Below are positions 1 to 5,213 of a stretch of DNA of 6,751 bases, piece by piece. The translations under genes and the position numbers were made by a program. The DNA is from Verrucomicrobiota bacterium (lineage in GTDB: Bacteria > Verrucomicrobiota > Verrucomicrobiia > Limisphaerales > UBA9464). How positions within the stretch are numbered: the stretch's first letter is position 1; the number at the start of each line of letters is the position of its first letter. The notes under the pieces were generated by a model, which had not been told where the DNA came from, ran no database searches, and saw only the letters and a list, made by a program, of their open reading frames with translations. The stretch is taken from contig JANXMD010000010.1 of NCBI GenBank assembly GCA_025354845.1, positions 1-6,751 of the forward strand. The letters run 5' to 3'.

Positions 1-578
1 CGCGCGAACTCCAGGTGCGCCCAACACCCGCCGGATGGCGTTTGATCCAGCACCCGGTTCGGGAGCTCCAACGATTGCGCGGACCGGTCGAGCGGGTACG
101 CCACGTGGCCCTCGACACGGCGAACGCCTGGCTTTCCCAGCGTCGGTTTCCCACCGGACTGGCCGAGGTGGAACTGAACTTGGATCGGGTTCCGAATTCG
201 GGGAGCATCACTTGGGAATGTCGCTATCCCGGCGGCGCGGTGACCCGCGTGATCGCAGATTTTGGAGCCTCCGAGATCCGGGTGGATCGCACCGCCTCGG
301 GCCGGACCGATTTCTCCCCAACCTTTTCAGGCGTGCACCGCGGGCCGCTCCGGGTCGTGGACGGACGGGTGGATCTCCGGTTGCTGTTAGACACCTCGTC
401 GTTGGAAGTTTTCGCTCAGGGTGGAGAAACCGTCCTGACCGACCTGATCCTTCCGCCATCGCCTGAGCTCCGCTTCGCCATGACCGCAGACGGTCGGGGT
501 CGCGAAACGCGTATTGCGTCTTTGTCACTGAGACCGTTGAAATCAGCAGCTCCCTTCATCCACGCCGGAACCCAATGA
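1..578 (+). CDS. Glycoside hydrolase family 32 protein, C-terminal part (5' end outside window)
   Basis: This is the C-terminal beta-sandwich module of a GH32 enzyme (levanase, fructan beta-fructosidase, invertase or sucrose-6-phosphate hydrolase class). The reading frame is open from base 3 to the left edge, so about 191 residues of a longer protein are present. Visible family signatures are RELQ followed by LIQHPVREL near the start (the join between the beta-propeller and the C-terminal domain), VDRTASG at about 281-301, and LLLDTSSLEVFAQGGETVL at about 381-440, the typical GH32 C-terminal block. The catalytic residues (WMNDPNG, RDP and EC motifs) lie in the propeller and would be upstream, so activity and substrate cannot be judged. 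The stop codon overlaps the next start by 4 bases. The nearby sugar porter and fructokinase support a role in releasing fructose from sucrose or fructan. Family is confident; substrate is inferred. Confidence 0.9.
   Translation, partial: RELQVRPTPAGWRLIQHPVRELQRLRGPVERVRHVALDTANAWLSQRRFPTGLAEVELNLDRVPNSGSITWECRYPGGAVTRVIADFGASEIRVDRTASGRTDFSPTFSGVHRGPLRVVDGRVDLRLLLDTSSLEVFAQGGETVLTDLILPPSPELRFAMTADGRGRETRIASLSLRPLKSAAPFIHAGTQ
575..578 (+). other. ATGA stop/start overlap, GH32 to pseudopilin
   Basis: The bases ATGA hold the start codon of the pseudopilin gene (575-577) and the TGA stop of the GH32 gene (576-578). Such overlaps usually mean co-transcription and often translational coupling by reinitiating ribosomes. 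No good Shine-Dalgarno sequence precedes the ATG, which fits coupling. A second in-frame ATG at 584 is a possible alternative start. Confidence 0.75.
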
Positions 579-1408
579 GATCCATGAAGTCCCAAGCCTC
601 GTCCGCGCCCGCGACGTTCCGATCCGATCGCCGCGCCGGCACCCCTGCAACCGCCGCCTTCACGCTGATTGAGCTGCTGGTGGTCATCGCCATCATTGCC
701 ATCCTCGCCGGCATGCTCCTCCCGGCGCTCGCGCTGGCGAAGGAGAAGGCCAACCGTACCGCCTGCCTCAACAACCTGAAGCAGATCGCGCTGTACATGC
801 AGTTCTATACGGATGAGTACCGCGACGTCTTTCCGGCGCACCGCAACCAGGGGGAAACCGACAATCCGACGACGGCGGTCACCAACTGGTGGGGCTCCGC
901 GATCGTCGGGAAGGACGGGGGAAGCTCGAACCTTTTTCATTGCCCAAGCATCAAAGGCGCGCGCACCGATGCCGGGGTGAAGTGGTCCTGGAAGTTCAAT
1001 GCCCACCTGGTGGGTTATGGCTACAACGCGTTCTTCCTCGGGCACTACCCGTATGGTCCGGATTCCATCACCGTGAACGGGGTGAAGTTTGATGTCGCAC
1101 CGTGGTTGAAGCGCTCGGCGGTGGTGACCCCTAGCCAGACCCTAATGTTGGGCGACGGCATTCCCAAAGCCGATGGCAGTTGGAGCAGCAGTCTCTGGTG
1201 GCCGACCAGCGGCATGAGCAAGGGGCAGGGACTGGAGGGCATCGACAACAACCGTCACCGGGGCTACGGCGTGGTCGTGTTTGTTGACGGACACTCTGAG
1301 GCGCGTCGCGGCGCCAACATCAACCCCCCGGTTGATCCGGCCAGCGGTGGGGCGAGGGCTCTCGACAACTCCCAGTACTGGGATCCCCTGAATCGCGCTG
1401 GCCGCTGA
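575..1408 (+). CDS. Prepilin-type N-terminal domain, H-X9-DG pseudopilin-like protein
   Basis: This 277-residue protein has a class III prepilin signal: a basic leader of 28 residues, then FTLIELLVVIAIIAILAGM at residues 29-47, with the conserved mature Glu5 at E33. A prepilin peptidase would cut between A28 and F29. The segment continues into LLPALALAKEKA, then CLNNLKQIALYMQFYTDEY. Near the C terminus, H228 and D238-G239 form the H-X9-DG motif of prepilin-type processing-associated proteins, within NNRHRGYGVVVFVDGH. After processing, the hydrophobic helix should anchor the protein in the inner membrane or join a pseudopilus, with the globular part in the periplasm or outside. Such proteins are very numerous in Verrucomicrobiota and Planctomycetota and mostly of unknown function. 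The gene overlaps the GH32 gene and precedes the transporter, so it sits inside the sugar cluster. Position -1 is Ala rather than the usual Gly. Its role here is not known. Confidence 0.9.
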   Translation: MRSMKSQASSAPATFRSDRRAGTPATAAFTLIELLVVIAIIAILAGMLLPALALAKEKANRTACLNNLKQIALYMQFYTDEYRDVFPAHRNQGETDNPTTAVTNWWGSAIVGKDGGSSNLFHCPSIKGARTDAGVKWSWKFNAHLVGYGYNAFFLGHYPYGPDSITVNGVKFDVAPWLKRSAVVTPSQTLMLGDGIPKADGSWSSSLWWPTSGMSKGQGLEGIDNNRHRGYGVVVFVDGHSEARRGANINPPVDPASGGARALDNSQYWDPLNRAGR

Positions 1409-1421
1409 TTCGTTCCGAATC

Positions 1422-1446
1422 CCCAGGCGTCGTTGCGCCAGGGTTT
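1422..1446 (+). terminator. Weak hairpin after the pseudopilin gene, possible attenuator or terminator
   Basis: An inverted repeat pairs CCC-A-GGCG (1422-1429) with CGCC-A-GGG (1436-1443). That gives seven base pairs around one A-A mismatch and a six-base loop, followed only by TTT then CTCC. The U-tract is poor, so efficient intrinsic termination is doubtful. The rest of the 1409-1552 gap is C-rich and holds no gene or clear promoter that I can see. Confidence 0.3.
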
Positions 1447-1552
1447 CTCCAAGCCAACTCCGACCCGTTTGTCTTCCCGTCCTTGAGGCCGGGCACGCTC
1501 CCCGCATGCCTGAACGTCCCGTCCGCCGTCTCCACAACCCCTGCTTGATCCT

Positions 1553-2902
1553 ATGAAGTTGCGCATCTTGTACTGGTCCATCACCTCGGCGTTGGCCGGG
1601 TTTCTTTTCGGCTTCGACACCGTGGTCATCTCCGGTGCGGAGCAAAAAATCCAAGCCCTTTGGGGCCTGAGTCCTGCGGTCCATGGACTGGCGATGGCCT
1701 CGGCACTGTATGGAACGGTGCTCGGATCGCTGCTGGGCGGCTGGCCGACGGACCGATGGGGACGCAAGCGCACCTTGGCGGCCATTGGCGTGTTGTATGT
1801 GATCTCGGCACTCGGCTGTGGGTTCGCGCCCGGCGTGATGAGCTTCATCGCCGCGAGGGTGATTGGTGGCCTGGGAATTGGCATCTCGACGGTGGCGGCG
1901 CCGCTGTACATTTCCGAAATCGCGCCTCCGAGCCATCGCGGCCGTCTGGCGGGCATGTTCCAGTTCAATATCGTTTTCGGCATCGTGGTGGCCTTTGCCT
2001 CCAATGCGCTGCTGGCGGGGGTGGGGGAGAACGCCTGGCGTTGGATGCTGGGGGTCGCGGTGATTCCCTCGCTGGTGTACACGCTGCTCTGCCTCGGAAT
2101 CCCGGAGAGTCCCCGCTGGTTGCTTTCGCGCCGCGGGGATCGCGAGGCCGCGATTGGGGTGCTCCAGCTCATGGATCCGGAAGCCTCCCGCGAGACGCTC
2201 GAGGCGGAGGTGGATCGGCTACGTCCGGCGACGCGAATCGCCGAGGTTCCGGAACCCTTCTGGAGCCGGAAACATGTGGTTCCGATCGGGCTCGCCGTCC
2301 TGGTGGCGTTTTTCAACCAGTTGTCGGGGATCAACGCGATCCTCTATTTCGCCCCTCGGATTTTTGCCCTGACCGGACTGGGACCGCAGGCCGCGCTGCT
2401 GCAGTCGGTGGGCATCGGCGTGACCAATCTGGTGTTCACCTTTGTGGGAATCTGGCTCATCGACCGGTGCGGTCGCCGAACCCTGCTTCTTGTGGGTTCC
2501 TTCGGTTACATCGCGTCATTGGGCCTGACGTCGTGGGCCTTTTTCACCGAGCATTTCGCGATCGTGCCGGCGTGCATCTTCGCCTTCATTGCAGCGCACG
2601 CGGTGGGGCAGGGTGCGGTGATCTGGGTGCTGATCTCCGAGATTTTTCCCGATCGGCATCGGGCGGCCGGGCAAGCGCTGGGAAGCTTTACCCACTGGAT
2701 TTTTGCGGCCCTGTTGACGACCTTCTTCCCCGCAATGATTGCCCGCTTCGTTCCTGGCCAGGTGTTCCTCTTCTTCTGCGGCATGATGGGGCTTCAACTG
2801 GCGTGGGTTTGGTTCCTGGTGCCCGAAACCCGGGGACTGAGTCTGGAGGCCATTCAGGAACGCCTGGGAATCCGCGAGGCCTCAGGGACGACCGCGAAAT
2901 GA
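1553..2902 (+). CDS. MFS sugar porter family transporter, probably hexose/fructose importer
   Basis: This 449-residue inner-membrane protein has the length and about 12 hydrophobic segments of the sugar porter family (XylE/GLUT type, TCDB 2.A.1.1). Signatures in order: FGFDTVVISGA (residues 19-29, with D22 at the XylE Asp27 position), DRWGRKR (67-73), PESPRWL (184-190), NQLSGIN (255-261), DRCGRRT (304-310), WVLISEIFP, and PETRG (424-428). Family members mostly couple monosaccharide uptake to protons. Relative to XylE, Gln288 is replaced by N255 and Trp392 by Q353, while Gln289 and Asn294 are kept (Q256, N261). These changes recur in a recognisable subgroup with FNQLSGIN and GQGAVIWV motifs. 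Fructose is the likeliest substrate because GH32 lies upstream and a fructokinase overlaps the 3' end. The ATG at 1553 starts at the proper first-helix position, but no clear Shine-Dalgarno sequence precedes it. Family is confident; substrate is inferred. Confidence 0.93.
   Translation: MKLRILYWSITSALAGFLFGFDTVVISGAEQKIQALWGLSPAVHGLAMASALYGTVLGSLLGGWPTDRWGRKRTLAAIGVLYVISALGCGFAPGVMSFIAARVIGGLGIGISTVAAPLYISEIAPPSHRGRLAGMFQFNIVFGIVVAFASNALLAGVGENAWRWMLGVAVIPSLVYTLLCLGIPESPRWLLSRRGDREAAIGVLQLMDPEASRETLEAEVDRLRPATRIAEVPEPFWSRKHVVPIGLAVLVAFFNQLSGINAILYFAPRIFALTGLGPQAALLQSVGIGVTNLVFTFVGIWLIDRCGRRTLLLVGSFGYIASLGLTSWAFFTEHFAIVPACIFAFIAAHAVGQGAVIWVLISEIFPDRHRAAGQALGSFTHWIFAALLTTFFPAMIARFVPGQVFLFFCGMMGLQLAWVWFLVPETRGLSLEAIQERLGIREASGTTAK
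2899..2902 (+). other. ATGA stop/start overlap, transporter to fructokinase
   Basis: The fructokinase ATG (2899-2901) overlaps the transporter TGA (2900-2902). A weak Shine-Dalgarno-like AGGGA lies at 2884-2888, inside the transporter's last codons. The arrangement indicates one transcript and probable coupled translation of importer and kinase. Confidence 0.75.
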
Positions 2903-3813
2903 ACGATTGTATTCGGGCGGTGGGCATCGGCGAGGTGCTCTGGGATCTGCTCCCCGCGGGCCCGCAATTGGGCGGGGCGCCGGCGAATTTCGCGTGTCAC
3001 GCCGCAGCGCTGGGGGCAGAGGCGTCGGTGATTTCGCGTCTGGGCGACGACTCGCTGGGGCGGGCGGCGCTGGAGGGATTGAGGGATCGGGGACTCGACG
3101 TGAGTGCGATTTACGTCGATTCCGACCTGCCCACCGGCACCGTGGCGGTAACCGTTGAGCCCAGCGGCAATCCGTGCTTCTCCATCACCGAGGGCGTTGC
3201 TTGGGACGCGTTGACCGTGGACGACGCGGCCCTGGAGCGGGTGCGTCGAGCGGACGTGATCTGCTTTGGTTCCCTCGCCCAACGGACTCCGCGGGCGGCC
3301 AATGCGATTCAGGAGCTGGTGGCGGCGACGCCTCGGGAGGCCCTTAGGATTTTTGACATCAATCTGCGGGCCCCATTCCAGTCGCGAGGGGTGGTCGTCC
3401 GGTCGCTGGAGGCGGCGACCGTCTTGAAGCTCAATGAAACCGAGTTGCCGGTGCTTGCCGGGTGGTTCGATCTCCGTGGGGAGCCGTCGGAACAGTTGGA
3501 GGCGTTGGGGCGGCGTTTTGGGTTGGAGGGAATTGCCCTGACGCTGGGCGCGGCCGGCAGCCGGCTCTGGCGTGCAGGCGTGTGGCATGCGGCAACCGCC
3601 CGCCCGGTGGCCGTGCGGGATGCGGTGGGCGCCGGGGATTCCTTCACGGCGGCGCTGGCGATCGGCTGGCTCCGGGGCTGGGAGTCGGCGGACATCCTCG
3701 CCGCGGCCACCGAGGTGGCTGCCTTTGTCTGCACCCAATCGGGCGCCACGCCACGCCTGCCGGTGGGGTTGGTGACGCGTTTTCGGACTCCTGAAGCCAG
3801 GCCAGCGGCGTGA
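2899..3813 (+). CDS. PfkB-family carbohydrate kinase, probable fructokinase
   Basis: This 304-residue cytoplasmic kinase has the normal length for the ribokinase/PfkB family. Both family signatures are present: GGAPANFACHAAALG starting at residue 25 (sugar-binding side), and DAVGAGDSF at residues 241-249, where D247 is the expected catalytic base within the GAGD anion hole. The start VGIGEVLWDLLP and LNETEL further on are typical of bacterial fructokinases rather than ribokinases or 6-phosphofructokinase 2. The expected reaction is ATP plus fructose to fructose 6-phosphate, feeding glycolysis. The gene overlaps the sugar porter gene and lies in a cluster with GH32, which supports fructose. 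The frame stays open far upstream of 2899, but there it only shadows the transporter; MNDCIRAVGIGE is the proper N terminus. A different hexose substrate cannot be excluded. Confidence 0.92.
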   Translation: MNDCIRAVGIGEVLWDLLPAGPQLGGAPANFACHAAALGAEASVISRLGDDSLGRAALEGLRDRGLDVSAIYVDSDLPTGTVAVTVEPSGNPCFSITEGVAWDALTVDDAALERVRRADVICFGSLAQRTPRAANAIQELVAATPREALRIFDINLRAPFQSRGVVVRSLEAATVLKLNETELPVLAGWFDLRGEPSEQLEALGRRFGLEGIALTLGAAGSRLWRAGVWHAATARPVAVRDAVGAGDSFTAALAIGWLRGWESADILAAATEVAAFVCTQSGATPRLPVGLVTRFRTPEARPAA

Positions 3814-3865
3814 GCGGCAGGCCCCTTTAGGCTTCGAGTCGATCCGTAGCCATTCAAAAACCGCT

Positions 3866-3893
3866 TTGACGCCCCGATCTTGCCGGGTAATCT
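3866..3893 (+). promoter_or_regulatory. Candidate sigma-70 promoter for the tpiA-secG unit
   Basis: TTGACG (3866-3871) matches five of six -35 consensus bases. After a 16-base spacer comes TAATCT (3888-3893), a poor -10 match with three of six. Transcription would begin about 20 bases before the tpiA ATG at 3922. It is the best promoter-like pair I see in the 3814-3921 gap, but the -10 is weak and read-through from the fructokinase gene is possible. I found no convincing terminator after the fructokinase gene. Confidence 0.3.
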
Positions 3894-3921
3894 CCCCATT
3901 CCGCTTGGTGCGGGTCTCAGC

Positions 3922-4686
3922 ATGGAAAAAGAACGCAAATTGATCGTCGCCGGCAACTGGAAGAGCAACAAGACCGTTGCTGAATCGCTGGCATTGGTGG
4001 GGGATCTCAAACGCGAGCTCGCCGCGGTGAAGGAAGTGGACATCGTCGTCTGCCCTCCGTTCACGGCGCTCGAAAGCGTCTCCAAGGCCATCCTCGATTC
4101 GAACATCCGCCTCGGCGCGCAGAACATGAGCGAGAACGGCTACGGCGCGTTCACCGGTGAAGTCGCCGCCGGCATGCTCAAGGAATTTTCCGTCGGCTAC
4201 GTCGTGCTCGGCCATAGTGAGCGGCGCCAGTTTCAGAAGGAGTCGGATGCCCTCGTCGCCCGCAAGGCGGCCGCGGCGCATGCGGCCAACCTGGTGCCCA
4301 TCGTCTGCGTGGGCGAGACGCTCGCGGAGCGCGAGGCCGGCATCACCGATCGCGTGGTGGAAACCCAGGTCCGCGGTTCGCTCGCCGGGCTCACCCCCGA
4401 GCAGGTGGAGAAGACCATCATCGCCTATGAGCCCGTTTGGGCCATCGGCACCGGCAAGACCGCCACCAGCGCGCAGGCGCAGGAGACCCATGCGATGATT
4501 CGCAAGGTCGTCGTGGCCATCCATGGCGATTCCGTTGCCCGCCGGGTCCGCATCCAGTATGGCGGCAGCGTGAAGGCCGCCAATGCCCGCGAGCTGTTGA
4601 GCCAGCCCGACATCGACGGCGCCCTGGTGGGCGGCGCGAGCCTCGAGGTCCGCAGCTTCGCCGACATCATCAAGAATTCGATCTAA
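3922..4686 (+). CDS. tpiA: Triosephosphate isomerase
   Basis: This 254-residue TIM-barrel enzyme interconverts dihydroxyacetone phosphate and glyceraldehyde 3-phosphate in glycolysis and gluconeogenesis. All hallmark residues are visible: AGNWKSNK with N12 and K14 (active-site Lys), GHSERR with H98 (electrophile), AYEPVWAIGTGKTAT with E170 (catalytic base) at the hinge of loop 6, YGGSV at 213-217, and GALVGGASL at 233-241 (phosphate binding). The length is normal for the bacterial enzyme. I chose the ATG at 3922 because it places the conserved KLIVAGNWK strand right at the N terminus. An in-frame TTG at 3880 would add 14 residues without family support. The downstream neighbour secG is a frequent partner in many bacteria. 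In this window the enzyme could also serve triose phosphates from fructose breakdown, but it is essentially housekeeping. Confidence 0.97.
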   Translation: MEKERKLIVAGNWKSNKTVAESLALVGDLKRELAAVKEVDIVVCPPFTALESVSKAILDSNIRLGAQNMSENGYGAFTGEVAAGMLKEFSVGYVVLGHSERRQFQKESDALVARKAAAAHAANLVPIVCVGETLAEREAGITDRVVETQVRGSLAGLTPEQVEKTIIAYEPVWAIGTGKTATSAQAQETHAMIRKVVVAIHGDSVARRVRIQYGGSVKAANARELLSQPDIDGALVGGASLEVRSFADIIKNSI

Positions 4687-4692
4687 TCTGAC

Positions 4693-4717
4693 CGGATCCA
4701 GGTCCTGCCCGGATCCG
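4693..4717 (+). repeat. Inverted repeat between tpiA and secG
   Basis: CGGATCC (4693-4699) is the reverse complement of GGATCCG (4711-4717), giving a perfect 7-base-pair stem with an 11-base loop, seven bases after the tpiA stop. No T-run follows directly, so it is not a good intrinsic terminator. It could stabilise or process the tpiA mRNA 3' end while letting transcription pass on to secG. The role is inferred. Confidence 0.4.
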
Positions 4718-4756
4718 CCGTTCGTCCCTGTTTACAACCCTTTTTCGTTTCGCGTT

Positions 4757-5119
4757 ATGAGTCTCCTGATCGGCCTGTTGAGCTTCGTGTTGTTTCTGGT
4801 CTGCCTGCTTCTGGGCCTGCTGGTGTTGATCCAGCTGCCCAAGAAGGAAGCCGGCATGGGCCAGGCGTTTGGCGGCGCCGCCACCGATGCGCTGTTCGGC
4901 GCCGGGTCCGGCAATGCGCTGACCCAGATGACCAAGTACGCCGCCGGGGCGTTCCTGGTCCTCTGTCTGGTGATCTCGGTCCTGGGCAAGCAGGCCAGCA
5001 AGTCGAAGACCGACCGCATTCGCCAGCAACTCGCGCAGACCGCCCCCGCCGCGGTGACCCCCGCAGCCGCACCGCTTCCGGCCGCACTGGCCACCAACGG
5101 CGTTGCGCCCGCCAAGTAA
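4757..5119 (+). CDS. secG: Preprotein translocase subunit SecG
   Basis: This 120-residue membrane protein matches SecG, the small subunit of the SecYEG channel that aids SecA-driven protein export. It has two hydrophobic helices, at about residues 3-25 and 61-76. Between them is the diagnostic cytoplasmic loop IQLPKKEAGMGQAFGG (25-40), followed by a Gly/Ala-rich stretch ending in a small-residue segment before helix 2. Residues 78-120 form a tail that begins basic (KQASKSKTDRIRQQ) and becomes Ala/Pro-rich, making the protein somewhat longer than many SecG proteins of 75-110 residues. The gene follows tpiA by 70 bases, a common linkage. The leader before the ATG is T-rich with no clear Shine-Dalgarno sequence. 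A strong terminator-like hairpin follows 37 bases after the stop. Confidence 0.93.
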   Translation: MSLLIGLLSFVLFLVCLLLGLLVLIQLPKKEAGMGQAFGGAATDALFGAGSGNALTQMTKYAAGAFLVLCLVISVLGKQASKSKTDRIRQQLAQTAPAAVTPAAAPLPAALATNGVAPAK

Positions 5120-5133
5120 GCTTCCCACACTGC

Positions 5134-5150
5134 CGCCAGCCATGCTGGTG
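5134..5150 (+). repeat. Small hairpin just upstream of the secG terminator
   Basis: CGCCAGC (5134-5140) pairs with GCTGGTG (5144-5150) through seven pairs, one of them G-U, around a three-base loop. It sits 14 bases after the secG stop and directly before the larger hairpin at 5157-5185, so the two form a tandem structure at the secG 3' end. An ATG in frame with the downstream gene (5142) falls in this loop. Confidence 0.4.
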
Positions 5151-5156
5151 TCGCCC

Positions 5157-5195
5157 AACGCCCCCGGAACTTTACCGGTGGCGTTTTGCGTTTTT
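5157..5195 (+). terminator. Intrinsic terminator of the tpiA-secG unit
   Basis: AACGCC-C-CCGG (5157-5167) pairs with CCGG-T-GGCGTT (5175-5185): ten base pairs with one internal C-T mismatch and a 7-base loop. TTTT (5184-5187) follows at the stem base, and TTTTT (5191-5195) after three more bases. A GC-rich stem plus T-rich tail 37 bases after secG is a classic Rho-independent layout. It places a transcriptional boundary between secG and the peptide-binding gene. Leakage is possible because the T-tract is interrupted by GCG. Confidence 0.7.
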
Positions 5196-5200
5196 GGCTG

Positions 5201-5210
5201 GGGATGGGGG
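5201..5210 (+). promoter_or_regulatory. G-rich ribosome binding region for the peptide-binding lipoprotein gene
   Basis: GGGATGGGGG lies three bases before the ATG at 5214. It is G-rich and only loosely like a Shine-Dalgarno sequence, with short spacing. It matters because it helps favour 5214 over the upstream in-frame ATG at 5142, which would put the start inside the secG terminator region. Confidence 0.3.
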
Positions 5211-5213
5211 CGG

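Noticed and set aside
15..578. Treating the left-edge frame as a complete 187-residue gene starting at the GTG at 15.
   Set aside because: The frame is open to the window edge and the preceding codons (R-E-L-Q) match the GH32 interdomain segment, so this is the tail of a larger protein.
575..1408. Reading the pseudopilin gene as proof of a complete type II secretion or type IV pilus locus.
   Set aside because: No ATPase, secretin, inner-membrane platform or prepilin peptidase gene is in the window, and lone H-X9-DG genes are common in this kind of genome.
1264..2334. Minus-strand open frame of 356 codons across the pseudopilin/transporter junction.
   Set aside because: Its composition is low in hydrophobic core and has no motif, and it overlaps two well-supported + strand genes.
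1660..2898. Long upstream extension of the fructokinase frame through the transporter gene.
   Set aside because: The extension is a different frame of the MFS gene, Gly/Arg-rich and motif-free. The family N terminus begins at the ATG at 2899, which overlaps the transporter stop.
3880..3921. Upstream TTG start adding 14 residues to triosephosphate isomerase.
   Set aside because: The added residues have no family counterpart, the region may hold the -10 element, and the ATG at 3922 gives a normal TPI N terminus.
2854..4524. Minus-strand open frame of 556 codons across the fructokinase and tpiA genes.
   Set aside because: It is antisense to two genes with clear family motifs, and its translation is rich in Arg, Gly, His and Pro without domain signatures, as expected for a shadow in GC-rich DNA.
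5142..5213. Upstream ATG (5142) or GTG (5178) as start of the peptide-binding lipoprotein.
   Set aside because: Both lie within hairpins of the secG 3' end, including a strong intrinsic terminator. They remain possible, however, because the 5214 start leaves an atypical signal peptide.
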